A stretch of DNA of 64,000 bases from Enterobacter sp. BIGb0383 (GTDB lineage Bacteria; Pseudomonadota; Gammaproteobacteria; Enterobacterales; Enterobacteriaceae). The notes under the pieces are model-generated. The model had not been told where the DNA came from, made no database searches, and saw only the letters and a program-made list of their open reading frames with translations. Shown here piece by piece: positions 42,219-51,226 of this stretch. How positions within the stretch are numbered: the stretch's first letter is position 1; each line of letters starts with the position of its first letter. The stretch covers positions 248,001 to 312,000 of the forward strand of contig NZ_RJKQ01000001.1 of assembly GCF_003751845.1 (NCBI RefSeq), written 5' to 3'. The translations under genes were made by a program, and so were the position numbers.

Positions 42219-43448
42219 ATGAGCAACAAATATAAACTGCACGAGTTTCTTGATGTCGATCGCCTGCAGACCCTGCAAGATAATTTTAGTAAATCGATGA
42301 TGATCGCGCTGGTGGTCGTGGACCAGGATGGCGTGCCCGTCACGCGTCCCAGCGGCTTTTCCGATTTTTGCGCACGCTCCCGAATGAATGAAACGTTGGA
42401 AAGGCACTGCTATGACAGCGATCGGGCGGGCGGCGAGGCAGCTATGCGCGCCGGGAAACCGGTGGTCTACCGCTGCTATTGCGGATTTGTCGAGTTTGCG
42501 GTGCCGATAATGATTAACAATCATTATCTTGGGGCGTTTATCTCCGGCCAGGTCAAGGTAGAAGAAGAGAAAGAAAATAGCATCCCTTATATCCTCGACA
42601 ACAACACCCTGTGGGAGGCAAACCCCTGGCTGAGCGATCTCCATTACACGACGCAGCGTATGCCCTATGAACGTTTCGAATCGACGGCTTATACGCTGCT
42701 GCATGTTGCTTCGTATCTGGTAGAACAGGCACATGCCAACAACATTCAACGTGAACTTCGACAGAAAGAGCAGGAGCTGACCGCCGAGCTGCGTAAGCGG
42801 GTTGAGATAGAGCGTTTATTGCATGAGGCCGAGTTCAAGGCGCTCTCTTACCAGATCAATCCGCATTTTTTATTTAACGTGCTGAATACTATCGGTCGGC
42901 TGGCGTTTCTCGAGGAGGCCAGCCGCACCGAAACCATGGTGCATGACTTTGCCGATATGATGCGCTATTTACTGCGCAAAAATAATAATGGCCTGATCAC
43001 CCTGGGCCAGGAGATGAATTACGTCAACTGCTATATGGCCATTCAGAAAGTGAGAATGAACGATCGCTTTGATTATGTTTGCGACATTACCGATAAATAC
43101 AAAGATGTCGTTTGCCCCTTTTTAATTCTTCAGCCGCTGGTAGAAAACTTCTTTAATTATGTGGTCGAGCCACGTGAAATGAAGAGTCATCTTCTTCTGC
43201 GAGCGACGGATGACGGCAAGGATGTGACGATTGAAATCACCGATAACGGTGACGGGATATCCCGGGAAGATATTGAAAACATTCTGTCCGGGGACCAGAA
43301 CCGGCAAAAAGGCGGCATCGGTATTCATAACATAAAAAACCGCCTTCAACTCTTGTTTGGTGAAAGCTACGCCATGCAAATCACCAGTCCCCACAAGCCT
43401 ATGCTTGGCACCACCATTAAATTGCGGTTCCCGTTGGTACCCGCCTGA
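42219..43448 (+). CDS. PocR-domain sensor histidine kinase of the microcompartment locus
   Basis: This 409-residue protein has an N-terminal PocR ligand-binding domain (about 5-170): [20 protein letters not shown], Cys51, Cys64, and the Cys86/Cys88 pair in [15 protein letters not shown], then [10 protein letters not shown] short coiled coil follows, then a LytS/YesM-type kinase: [20 protein letters not shown] with His216, the N box [17 protein letters not shown] and the G box ITDNGDGIS then [13 protein letters not shown]. There is no membrane helix, so the sensor is cytoplasmic. PocR domains sense 1,2-propanediol or related metabolites. It probably activates the microcompartment operon through the AraC-type regulator encoded next. 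Confidence 0.9.
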   Translation: MSNKYKLHEFLDVDRLQTLQDNFSKSMMIALVVVDQDGVPVTRPSGFSDFCARSRMNETLERHCYDSDRAGGEAAMRAGKPVVYRCYCGFVEFAVPIMINNHYLGAFISGQVKVEEEKENSIPYILDNNTLWEANPWLSDLHYTTQRMPYERFESTAYTLLHVASYLVEQAHANNIQRELRQKEQELTAELRKRVEIERLLHEAEFKALSYQINPHFLFNVLNTIGRLAFLEEASRTETMVHDFADMMRYLLRKNNNGLITLGQEMNYVNCYMAIQKVRMNDRFDYVCDITDKYKDVVCPFLILQPLVENFFNYVVEPREMKSHLLLRATDDGKDVTIEITDNGDGISREDIENILSGDQNRQKGGIGIHNIKNRLQLLFGESYAMQITSPHKPMLGTTIKLRFPLVPA

Positions 43449-43463
43449 GCCAGGAGCGTGAAC

Positions 43464-44516
43464 ATGTACAATATTGTGATTGTTGAAGATGAGCATATCG
43501 AATCGGAATCCCTCAGGCGCATCATCTCTCGCTGCGTTGAAAATGCCGTTATCCATGAGGCCGCCACCGGCAATAAGGCCATTCAGCTAATCGATCAGCT
43601 TGAGCAGATTGATATGATGTTCGTTGATATCAATATCCCGCTCCCTAACGGCAATCAGGTGATTGAATACCTCAAGCAGAAAAACAGCGGAACCAAAGTT
43701 ATCGTGACCACCGCCAACGATGACTTTGATATCGTGCGGCATATGCTCAGCCTGAAAGTGGATGACTACCTGCTTAAGCCGGTTAAGCAAAGCGTGTTGC
43801 ACGAGGCGATCCGTAAAACGCTGCAGGTCGACGAAGAGGACGCCCTCGCGACGCGGGAACTGAGACAGACAATTAGCGAGCTGATTACCCGCTGCGATTA
43901 CCCCGGCTGGCACCGTTTTTTATTCAGCATCCTGGATGCGGCCTGTACCGGCTGGGCCTTTGGCAGCGACCGTTCGAAAACGGTAACCGACGCGCTCGAA
44001 CTGATCCAGCAGCACCTGGCGGGTCTCGGTGACAAATATACGTCCTGCCGCGAAGAGCTGAGCGGGCTGGTACTGAAGATACGCCAGCAGGGACTCCTGG
44101 CGGGTAACTACTGGCAGGTTTTTAATCAGCTGTTGCATATCAGCGAGCAGCTCTTTGAGCAGGTCTTTAAGCATGCCAGTGGCAGTATGGATTTCGTGAG
44201 CCGCGCACAATTTTATATTGAGAAAAATGTTCTGCATAACCTGACCCTGGATGAAATTGCCGCCAGAGTCTTTGTCAGTCCCTGTTACCTGAGCCGGGCC
44301 TTCAAGAAAAGTATGGGAACGGGTTTCTCAAGCTATATCACCAGCCGCAAAATCAGCATGGCGAAATCGCTACTGCAGTTCAGTGATTTAAAGGTTAATG
44401 CTATCGCGCTGGAGCTCTCCTGGCAGGATGCGAATTACTTCTGTCGGATCTTCAAAAAAGAGACGGGTATTGCCCCGTCTGACTACCGCAGAATTATCTC
44501 GCCGGAAGCCCGTTAG
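43464..44516 (+). CDS. AraC-type response regulator (YesN-like) of the microcompartment locus
   Basis: The ATG at 43464 is chosen over the GTG at 43458 because AGGAG lies seven bases ahead of it. The protein has 350 residues. The receiver domain (1-120) has IVEDEH and phospho-acceptor Asp55 in MMFVDINIPLPNG, with YLLKPVK. The C-terminal AraC/XylS domain has two helix-turn-helices: LTLDEIAARVFVSPCYLSRAFKKSMG and VNAIALELSWQDANYFCRIFKKETGIAPSDYRR (as read). It forms a pair with the upstream PocR-domain kinase, 15 bases away. It likely switches on both the metK/BMC genes and the convergent long operon. Confidence 0.92.
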   Translation: MYNIVIVEDEHIESESLRRIISRCVENAVIHEAATGNKAIQLIDQLEQIDMMFVDINIPLPNGNQVIEYLKQKNSGTKVIVTTANDDFDIVRHMLSLKVDDYLLKPVKQSVLHEAIRKTLQVDEEDALATRELRQTISELITRCDYPGWHRFLFSILDAACTGWAFGSDRSKTVTDALELIQQHLAGLGDKYTSCREELSGLVLKIRQQGLLAGNYWQVFNQLLHISEQLFEQVFKHASGSMDFVSRAQFYIEKNVLHNLTLDEIAARVFVSPCYLSRAFKKSMGTGFSSYITSRKISMAKSLLQFSDLKVNAIALELSWQDANYFCRIFKKETGIAPSDYRRIISPEAR

Positions 44517-44532
44517 GGCGGTCAGTCTTTTT

Positions 44533-44559
44533 TTGCGCTTGCTTCCCCGGCAAGCGCAA
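44533..44559. promoter_or_regulatory. Hairpin in the leader of the SAM synthetase gene
   Basis: Perfect 10-base arms TTGCGCTTGC (44533-44542) and GCAAGCGCAA (44550-44559) flank a 7-base loop, in the 131-base gap between the response regulator and metK. T-runs precede rather than follow it, so it is not a standard terminator. It could be an mRNA processing or attenuation element. Confidence 0.4.
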
Positions 44560-44647
44560 GAAAGTCCGCTATTGCGGCAAGATAGTTTACGCACCCGAAA
44601 AGCGCAGATCGCTAAGATAAGAGACGCTCTTAATCTGGTGCCCCGTC

Positions 44648-45826
44648 GTGGAAGATTATCTTTTTACCTCTGAGTCCGTTGCCGAAGGGCATCCTGACAA
44701 AATGGCCGATCAGATATCGGATGCCATTCTGGATGCCTGCCTGCTGAAAGACCCCGGGTCCAGAGTGGCCTGCGAATGCCTGGTGAAAACCGGGGCGGTG
44801 ATCCTCGCCGGGGAAATCACCACCCGGGCGCAGGTCGATATTGAGTCCGTTGTACGTGCCACGGTGAAATCCATCGGCTACGACCACTCCTCGAAGGGGT
44901 TTGACGGCGCGACCTGCGCGGTGATCAATATGCTGGGCAGACAGTCGGGCGATATTGCCCGGGGTATACGCGCCGACGATCCCGCCTCGCTGGGGGCTGG
45001 CGATCAGGGGATCACCTTTGGCTACGCGTGCAGCGAAACCCCGCAGCATATGCCGGCGCCGCTGCTTTATGCCCATCGTTTAATGGAGCGCCAGGCGATG
45101 CTGCGTAAGACCGGGCGGCTCGACGGCCTCCTGCCGGATGCGAAAAGTCAGGTCACTCTGCGCTATCGCGAGGGTCAGATCCTCGCTGCTGACACCATTG
45201 TGATCTCCACCCAGCATCGGGCGGATATGCCGCTTGCCACCCTGCGGGAGGCGGTAATTGAGGAGATTGTCAAGCCGACGATCCCGGCGCGCTGGCTGAC
45301 GGCCACAACCCGCCTGCTGATCAATCCTGCCGGTCAGTTTGTCCACGGCGGACCGGCGGCTGATTGCGGCCTGACCGGGCGAAAAATCATTGTCGATACC
45401 TACGGTGGCGCAGCCTGCCATGGCGGGGGCGCATTCTCAGGCAAAGATCCCTCCAAAGTTGACCGCTCGGCGGCCTATGCGGCGCGCTATGTGGCGAAGA
45501 ATATCGTGGCTGCCGGGCTGGCATCGCGCTGTGAGATCCAGCTGGGCTGGGCGATTGGCCTGTCCCGCCCGGTTTCCATTCGCATTGAAACCTTTGGTAC
45601 TTCCCGGCTTACGTCAGGGGTGCTGGCCGGGCTGGTCGATACCCATTTCGACCTGAGCGTTTACGGCATGATTCAACAGCTCGATTTACTTGCGCCGCGC
45701 TACCGGCAGACGGCATGTTACGGCCACTTTGGCCGGGAAATATTTCCATGGGAACAGACGGACAAAGTGGCGCTGCTGCGGGATGCCGCGGCACGCTTTA
45801 TGCGCAATCCCATGCCTACCCAGTGA
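44648..45826 (+). CDS. metK: S-adenosylmethionine synthetase, microcompartment-associated paralogue
   Basis: This 392-residue MetK makes S-adenosylmethionine from ATP and methionine. Signatures are [20 protein letters not shown] (ATP and methionine site), [28 protein letters not shown] and [19 protein letters not shown]. It is clearly diverged from the housekeeping E. coli enzyme. It begins at a GTG (44648) without a good ribosome-binding site, so translation may be weak or the start uncertain. Its place between the regulators and a shell-protein gene suggests it supplies SAM to the glycyl radical activase. A metK in Grp/GRM3-type loci is, to my knowledge, a known trait of that class. Confidence 0.93.
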   Translation: MEDYLFTSESVAEGHPDKMADQISDAILDACLLKDPGSRVACECLVKTGAVILAGEITTRAQVDIESVVRATVKSIGYDHSSKGFDGATCAVINMLGRQSGDIARGIRADDPASLGAGDQGITFGYACSETPQHMPAPLLYAHRLMERQAMLRKTGRLDGLLPDAKSQVTLRYREGQILAADTIVISTQHRADMPLATLREAVIEEIVKPTIPARWLTATTRLLINPAGQFVHGGPAADCGLTGRKIIVDTYGGAACHGGGAFSGKDPSKVDRSAAYAARYVAKNIVAAGLASRCEIQLGWAIGLSRPVSIRIETFGTSRLTSGVLAGLVDTHFDLSVYGMIQQLDLLAPRYRQTACYGHFGREIFPWEQTDKVALLRDAAARFMRNPMPTQ

Positions 45827-45849
45827 ACTGACATTAACAGGAGAACGCG

Positions 45850-46290
45850 ATGTCCGGGCAGAGTTTAGGACTCATTGAAACGGTCGGCCTAACGGTCGCG
45901 ATGGAGGCTGCCGATGCCGCAATGAAATCGGCAAACGTTGAGCTGGTCGGCTACGAGTTGACCAAAGGCGGCGGTCTGGTCACCGTCAAGTTTGCGGGAG
46001 AAGTCGGGGCCATGAATGCCGCCGTGGCCGCGGGCGTTGCTGCTGCCAGCCGGGTAGGGAGCGTTTATGCCTGGAAGGTGATTGCCCGTACCGCCGCCGG
46101 TATCGACGGCCTGATTGATTCACCGGAAACCCGGGGCGTTTCCTCCCGGCAGGCAGAAATCCCCGCGCCGGAAGAGACCCCGACGGCGGCGGAAGAAAAA
46201 GTAGAGACGATCCCGGTTGTGCTGCTCGACGCCTCCGAACCTGATGAGGAAAAGCCGCCGCAGCCGCGAACGAAAAAGGGCAAAAAGTAA
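45850..46290 (+). CDS. BMC-H shell protein with C-terminal tail
   Basis: This 146-residue hexameric shell protein has a canonical BMC domain (1-90): GLIETVGLTVAMEAADAAMKSANVELVGYEL and VKFAGEVGAMNAAVAAGVAAA. A tail of about 55 residues follows, Pro/Glu-rich and then Lys-rich (PAPEETPTAAEEK to KKGKK). The plain BMC-H at 53570-53851 lacks the tail. Tailed paralogues such as PduK are minor shell components whose tails may bind cargo or scaffold. It is the last gene of the plus-strand unit; a strong terminator follows. Confidence 0.93.
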   Translation: MSGQSLGLIETVGLTVAMEAADAAMKSANVELVGYELTKGGGLVTVKFAGEVGAMNAAVAAGVAAASRVGSVYAWKVIARTAAGIDGLIDSPETRGVSSRQAEIPAPEETPTAAEEKVETIPVVLLDASEPDEEKPPQPRTKKGKK

Positions 46291-46304
46291 CAATATCCGC
46301 AAGC

Positions 46305-46331
46305 AAAAAAACCACCCAGGGTGGTTTTTTT
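46305..46331. terminator. Bidirectional intrinsic terminator
   Basis: AAAAAACCACCC (46305-46316) pairs with GGGTGGTTTTTT (46319-46330). With A-runs on one side and T-runs on the other it can end both the plus-strand metK/BMC transcript and the minus-strand aquaporin transcript. Confidence 0.88.
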
Positions 46332-46354
46332 GTGTCTGCAGAGTTTGCGGTCCG

Positions 46355-47155
46355 TTAAGGACGAACGGGAACAGGCAGGTAGCGGCTTATGCAGTAACGA
46401 TAGATACCGGCCCCGAGGAGCCCGCCGATAATCGGCGCGATCAGCGGCACGATAAAATAGGGAATATCCCTGCCGCCGGTCATCGAGATCTCTCCCCAAC
46501 CCGCAAAGAAGGTAAAGAGCTTCGGCCCGAAGTCACGTGCCGGGTTCATTGCAAACCCGGTCAGCGGCGCGGTTGAGGCGCCAATTACGGCGACCAGGAT
46601 GCCGATCAGCAGCGGAGCCAGTGGCCCTTTCGGCACGCCGTTGCCGTCATCGGTCAGCGCCATAATCAGGCCGATCAGAATTGAGGTGATAACGATTTCG
46701 ACCAGCGCAGCCAGCCAGACGCTGATGGCCGGGGCCGGATAGGTAGAGAAAATACCCGCGAGCGCCAGGCTCTCCTGGCTGCCGCGTACTATCTGGTGCG
46801 CCTGCTCATAGTCGGCAAAAAAATTGTGCCAGAGCAGATACGTCAGCGCCGCGCCGCAGAAGGCACCTGCCAGCTGGGCCAGCATATAGGGCGCAACTTT
46901 ACGACCGCTAAAAGAGGCGAACAGCCAGAGGGAGAGGGTGACCGCCGGGTTAAGATGTGCGCCTGAAATACCGGCCGTCAGATAGACCGCCAGCGCAATG
47001 CCGAGGCCCCAGACCACGCTGATTTCCCAGAGGCCAAAACTGGCCCCGGCCAGATTTACCGCGCAGAGCACGCTGGTGCCGAAAAAGATAAAGAGTCCGG
47101 TCCCCAGAAATTCGGCAATGCAGGGGCCCTTTACGGATGTAAGAGATTGGCTCAT
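46355..47155 (-). CDS. Aquaglyceroporin (GlpF/PduF-like diol facilitator)
   Basis: This 266-residue MIP channel has six membrane helices and both NPA half-helices, in SGAHLNPAVTLSLW and GFAMNPARDFGPKLF. The Asp after the second NPAR is the mark of glycerol-type channels, not pure water channels. As the last gene of the microcompartment operon it corresponds to pduF and would let 1,2-propanediol or glycerol diffuse in. Its stop is 24 bases past the bidirectional terminator stem; the activase gene is 98 bases upstream. Confidence 0.92.
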   Translation of the reverse strand: MSQSLTSVKGPCIAEFLGTGLFIFFGTSVLCAVNLAGASFGLWEISVVWGLGIALAVYLTAGISGAHLNPAVTLSLWLFASFSGRKVAPYMLAQLAGAFCGAALTYLLWHNFFADYEQAHQIVRGSQESLALAGIFSTYPAPAISVWLAALVEIVITSILIGLIMALTDDGNGVPKGPLAPLLIGILVAVIGASTAPLTGFAMNPARDFGPKLFTFFAGWGEISMTGGRDIPYFIVPLIAPIIGGLLGAGIYRYCISRYLPVPVRP

Positions 47156-47253
47156 CGTATTTTCCTGTATTCAGTGATGCACGTGGTCATCACTGAATGT
47201 TTGTAAGGTGCAAAAGGAGGAGGGTGAAAACGCTATTGTTATTTTGCGGCGGA

Positions 47254-48183
47254 TTACCCGCCGATATGACAGTGAAAACCCATTGATTCAACGACTTTTT
47301 TCAGACTTTCCATTTTCTCTTCAGCGTGAGATTTTGCCTCACCCATCGGATAAATACGGCCCAGCAGGGTATATTTGTTTTCCCCGAAGGAGTGGTAGGG
47401 CAGCAGATGCAGGGTATCAACGCCGGACATCAGCTTCGCGAATTCTGCGATACCGCGAATTTCGTCAGGGTTATCATTTACCCCCGGGATCACCGGAATA
47501 CGCACGATCACTTTGGTAATAAAGGAAATCCGGATCAGGTTTTCCAGAATACGGCTGTTATCCACGCCGGTGTTCAGCTCATGGGTCGCCGGGTTGATGG
47601 CTTTAATATCCGTCAGGGCCAGGTCAACCCAGGGGAAGACTTCCTCTATGACCTCTTTGGTGGTGAAGCCGGTGGTTTCGATGGCGGTATGCCACCCTTT
47701 CGATTTACACGCCTTCAGCAACTCCCTGGCGAATTCTGGCTGCGCCAGCGGCTCGCCGCCCGACAGCGTTACGCCGCCGCCGGAGCGACGAAACAAATTC
47801 TCTTCTTTCTGTAATTCGCGGATAACCTCGCTGACCGTCATTCGTTTTCCCTTCATCTCCAGCGCCTGAGTCGGGCAAACCTTCGTGCACTCGCCACACT
47901 GGATGCAGCGTTCGCGATCGACAAAGAAAGGGTTGCCGGGGGATAGCGCCCGCTGTTTGCAGGTATCAATGCACTTTCCGCAGCGGATACAGTCGCTCTT
48001 TTTAAAGATCAGCTCGGGCTGCGGGCGCTGTGATTCCGGGTTACTGCACCATTTACACGCCAGCGGACAGCCTTTGAAAAAGGGGATGGTGCGAATACCG
48101 GGACCATCGTGCAGGGAATAGCGCTGAATATTGAAAAGAACGCCTTCCGTCTCGTGTTCGACTCTGTTCATAACATCACTCAT
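47254..48183 (-). CDS. Glycyl radical enzyme activase (radical SAM)
   Basis: The product has about 310 residues. The start is uncertain among the clustered ATGs at 48186, 48183 and 48171; I use MSDVMNRVEHETEGVLF at 48183. The radical SAM motif is KGCPLACKWCSNPES (CX3CX2C). Two extra [4Fe-4S] clusters follow in CIRCGKCIDTCKQRAL and CIQCGECTKVCPTQAL, as in PflA-like activases of diol dehydratases and CutD. Other conserved parts are GGGVTLSGGEPLAQPEFA and DIKAINP. Using SAM it abstracts the hydrogen from the Gly of the dehydratase encoded just upstream. A hairpin between the two genes may lower its expression. Confidence 0.94.
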   Translation of the reverse strand: MSDVMNRVEHETEGVLFNIQRYSLHDGPGIRTIPFFKGCPLACKWCSNPESQRPQPELIFKKSDCIRCGKCIDTCKQRALSPGNPFFVDRERCIQCGECTKVCPTQALEMKGKRMTVSEVIRELQKEENLFRRSGGGVTLSGGEPLAQPEFARELLKACKSKGWHTAIETTGFTTKEVIEEVFPWVDLALTDIKAINPATHELNTGVDNSRILENLIRISFITKVIVRIPVIPGVNDNPDEIRGIAEFAKLMSGVDTLHLLPYHSFGENKYTLLGRIYPMGEAKSHAEEKMESLKKVVESMGFHCHIGG

Positions 48184-48209
48184 CATCAACGCGACCATCA
48201 GGTCTGAAA

Positions 48210-48233
48210 AGGGCCACGCGGGTGCGTGGCCCT
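48210..48233 (-). terminator. Partial terminator between dehydratase and activase
   Basis: On the minus strand a 10-bp stem (arms at 48224-48233 and 48210-48219, loop 48220-48223) is followed by TTTT. It lies 15 bases after the glycyl radical enzyme stop and before the activase start, so it probably makes the enzyme more abundant than its activase. Confidence 0.7.
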
Positions 48234-48247
48234 GAGGCTGGACAGGA

Positions 48248-50791
48248 TCAGAATTGCTGCTCGGTGCGGCTGATAATGTCATCCTGAACTTCTTTGGCCA
48301 GCACCACGAACTGGGCGCTGTACCCGGCAACGCGTACCACCAGATCCTGGTGCTGCTGCGGGTTTTTCTGGGCCTCAATCAGGGTATTGCGGTCGATGAC
48401 GTTAAACTGGACGTGCATCCCTTTCTTATCGAAGTAGTTGCGGACCAGGCCGCCAAAGTTGTGTAACCCTTTCTCCCCGGCCAGAGACGACGGCAGGAAT
48501 TTCTGGTTATAGAGCGTCCCGTTGGAGGCAATAAAGTGGTCGAGCTTGGCGACCGAATTCGCCGCTGCGGTCGGGCCGAGCGTATCCTTGCCCTGACGCG
48601 GAGAGACGCCGTCGGCCAGCGGCTCTTTGGCCAGGCGACCGTCCGGCAGGGCGCTGACATCCTTCCCGAACAGGACGTTGGCCGAAACCGGATAGATCCC
48701 CGCCTGGAAACGACCCCCGCGTGGGTTGGTGTACTTCTCCACTTCCTGGCAGTAGATCAGGGCGCAGTTGCGGGCGACCAGGTCCACTTCGTCAATGTCG
48801 TTACCAAAGCACGGCGTATTTTCCAGGATATGGCGGATCTCTTCATAGCGTCCGCTACCGGTTGCCGGTGCAGCACTTGCTCCGGCCAACTGGCGATAGA
48901 CTTCCTCTTTGATGGCGGCAGGGTTCAGCGAACCGTGCTGGTCGATAATGCGTTTAACCACCGCATAGACATCCTGCTCATCGAGAGAGGATTTGGCCGG
49001 GGTGGCGTGCGGGGTGCCGCCAACCGGATAGCCAAAGTTGGAATCCAGGGCGCCTTTCAGCTCCTGCAGCGTCAGACGGCGATCCTCAAAGACCTGCTTC
49101 TGCAGGGCATAGACCGAGTCGCCCGTATCGGCGATACCGAAAGCCTGCGGACCGGTAAAGTTATAGATCGCACCGCCTTCCTGCAGGGATTTACCCCGGC
49201 CGATACAGTCGTCCACCATGGCCGACAGGAACGGCAGCGGGCAGCGTTCGCCGTGGGCGATATCCACGCTGTTACAGGCTTCCACCAGCTGATGAACAAA
49301 GTGCGCCATCTGCGTTTTAAAGGCGGTATAGAAGTCGTCAATTCCGGCGTACTGGGTTAACTCTCCGGTTACCGGGCCAATCTGTTTGCTGCCTGAGCGG
49401 CCATTGTTCAGCGTGATCTCCAGCACCTTCGCCACGTTGAAGAACGCCGCATCGTGCCAGCCTTCGGTGCGGTGCGGTGCCTGTGGCTCCACGCAGCCGA
49501 TAATGCAGTAATCACGGGCATCGCGCAGGGAGACGCCGCGGTTTTGCAGGGCCGGAATAATGACTTCATCGTTGTACATGGCCGGCACGCCCAGACCCAG
49601 GCGAACCAGCTCGCAGGCGCGGAACAGGAACTCATCCGGCGTACCCTGCCAGACGCGAATAGAGAACGAGGGCTGCGGCAGACGCACGTGGGCGGTGGCG
49701 TCCATACACATCCAGGTCAGGGCGTTGGTGGCATCGCGACCGTCTTCGGTCTGACCGCCCACGCACAGGTTCTGGAACACGGCATAGCCGGCAAAGGCCT
49801 GGGCGGAGACCTCATCGCGGGTTTTGTTAATGTCGTTCAGTTTGATCCAGCAGCAGTCCACCAGCTCCTGGGCGAAGGTGCTGTCGATGGAAGTATCGGC
49901 GGCGAGGTAAGGGTACATATACTGGTCGAAACGGCCGGGGGAGATCGAGTGGCCGCTGGATTCAATCTGCAGCATGCTCTGGATAAACCAGAATGTCTGG
50001 CAGGCTTCCCAGAAGGTGGTGGCGCCGTTCTCCGGCACGCGGGTACAGTTGCGGGCGATTTGTTCCAGTTCGCGCTGACGCGTCGGGTCGCGCTCTTCCC
50101 GGGCGAGGCGCGTGGCCTCCTGCGCGTAGCGATGGGCAAAATTAATCGCCGCCTGGTAGGTCAGGATCACCGCCTGGTAGAACTGCTCTTTTTTAATGTA
50201 GTCAGGCGAGCTGCGATCAAGCTGTTCAAGCGCCCGGGTGACTTCATTGATGATGCCGCGAAAGCCGATTTTCAGGATTTTGCCGTAATCGACGCTAACG
50301 TGGCCGACCCCGCCGTAGAAGTAGTTACCGACGGTGAATACGCCGCTGCCCATACTCTCTTTGGTGGCCTCAGACATATAAGAGGCGGCCAGCGAGCTGG
50401 TGGTTTTTCCTGGCCAGTATTTAAAGGCCTCGCGCAGTTCCGACGCGGTTTTCTTCGGGATAATAAATGGGTCGGCAATACGGTGTTCCATGGTGTCGAA
50501 CTCTTTTTCGACCCAGTCATAGGAAAACTCAGGGCAAATTTCCGTTGAGCGCGGATTAATGGTTACGGCGCCAACAATTAATTCATCAGGGCGGATGGTC
50601 ACCGGCAATTCATTAAATATTTTCTCGGCGACTTTTGCCCGCCGCATAATAGCCGGAAGATGTTCGTTTTCTTTATAAGCCTCGGTTGCCAGCACTGCGC
50701 GTTCAGATTCTACGTAAGGTTTAGCGTGCAGAATCATATTTTTGAGTCTTACAACACGATCGGTAGGATGAGTAAAGCCTTTCTCTAACAT
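48248..50791 (-). CDS. Glycyl radical diol dehydratase (signature enzyme of the microcompartment)
   Basis: This 847-residue glycyl radical enzyme has the thiyl-radical Cys433 and the base Glu435 in DYCIIGCVEPQAPHRTEGWH, and the glycyl radical motif RVAGYSAQFVVLAKE with Gly823. GCVEPQ followed by the PHRTEGWHD region resembles B12-independent glycerol/1,2-propanediol dehydratases; the choline lyase CutC shares the GCVE core. The expected reaction is 1,2-propanediol to propionaldehyde and water. GGGAG precedes the ATG at 50791. The context (PduP-, PduL- and acyl-kinase-like enzymes, GrpU-like shell protein, PocR regulator, no fuculose aldolase, no choline transporter) supports the Grp/GRM3 assignment. 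It is inactivated by oxygen in known relatives. Confidence 0.94.
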   Translation of the reverse strand: MLEKGFTHPTDRVVRLKNMILHAKPYVESERAVLATEAYKENEHLPAIMRRAKVAEKIFNELPVTIRPDELIVGAVTINPRSTEICPEFSYDWVEKEFDTMEHRIADPFIIPKKTASELREAFKYWPGKTTSSLAASYMSEATKESMGSGVFTVGNYFYGGVGHVSVDYGKILKIGFRGIINEVTRALEQLDRSSPDYIKKEQFYQAVILTYQAAINFAHRYAQEATRLAREERDPTRQRELEQIARNCTRVPENGATTFWEACQTFWFIQSMLQIESSGHSISPGRFDQYMYPYLAADTSIDSTFAQELVDCCWIKLNDINKTRDEVSAQAFAGYAVFQNLCVGGQTEDGRDATNALTWMCMDATAHVRLPQPSFSIRVWQGTPDEFLFRACELVRLGLGVPAMYNDEVIIPALQNRGVSLRDARDYCIIGCVEPQAPHRTEGWHDAAFFNVAKVLEITLNNGRSGSKQIGPVTGELTQYAGIDDFYTAFKTQMAHFVHQLVEACNSVDIAHGERCPLPFLSAMVDDCIGRGKSLQEGGAIYNFTGPQAFGIADTGDSVYALQKQVFEDRRLTLQELKGALDSNFGYPVGGTPHATPAKSSLDEQDVYAVVKRIIDQHGSLNPAAIKEEVYRQLAGASAAPATGSGRYEEIRHILENTPCFGNDIDEVDLVARNCALIYCQEVEKYTNPRGGRFQAGIYPVSANVLFGKDVSALPDGRLAKEPLADGVSPRQGKDTLGPTAAANSVAKLDHFIASNGTLYNQKFLPSSLAGEKGLHNFGGLVRNYFDKKGMHVQFNVIDRNTLIEAQKNPQQHQDLVVRVAGYSAQFVVLAKEVQDDIISRTEQQF

Positions 50792-50902
50792 AGAATAACT
50801 CCCGAAATGATATAGGCAGGGTTTATCCCCACGCCTGAATTTTTAACCTCACGGCAGTGCCGGGCACATTCGTTAATCAATTAATAAAGATGCGCTGGTA
50901 TT

Positions 50903-51202
50903 TCAAAATGCCGCCGTGTCATCCTCAATAAAACGCATGGCTTCGTGGACGGCAGCCACTTCACCAAATATCGCCAGCGTAGTGATATGCTGCGGGCAAC
51001 TACCATAAATTTCCGATACCGCAACGTGGGCGCTTTTACTGGCCAGATCGGCATAAAAGTACAGGTCAGGTATCGGCAGCATAATCAGCCCGATGGCATC
51101 AATACGCACCAGCTCAAGCCGGTTGCGCGACTCGGAAGGCATGCGCCGTTTCAGCATGGCCAGGGTTTCCGGGGTCGGTGCATTGATAACGCGCTTTTTC
51201 AT
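50903..51202 (-). CDS. Circularly permuted BMC-H shell protein, GrpU/PduU/EutS-like
   Basis: This 99-residue protein has an N-terminal strand region (about 1-33), then IDAIGLIMLPIPDLYFYADLASKSAHVAVSEIYGSCPQHITTLAIFGEVAAVHEAM in sequence, the permuted order seen in EutS and PduU. Cys69 in EIYGSCPQH is at a place where the GrpU shell protein of glycyl radical compartments is reported to hold an iron-sulfur cluster at the hexamer axis; I recall this and cannot check it. It lies 24 bases after the aldehyde dehydrogenase and 111 before the dehydratase. Confidence 0.88.
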   Translation of the reverse strand: MKKRVINAPTPETLAMLKRRMPSESRNRLELVRIDAIGLIMLPIPDLYFYADLASKSAHVAVSEIYGSCPQHITTLAIFGEVAAVHEAMRFIEDDTAAF

Positions 51203-51226
51203 CAGTAGATTACCCGCCTGCGTTGA

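Noticed and set aside
44517-44647. SAM riboswitch in the metK leader
   Set aside because: The leader has a perfect hairpin, but I see none of the conserved core sequence of the SAM riboswitch classes I know.
49454-50548. 364-codon plus-strand open frame
   Set aside because: Antisense shadow of the glycyl radical enzyme; the protein has no recognisable family and is low in structure.
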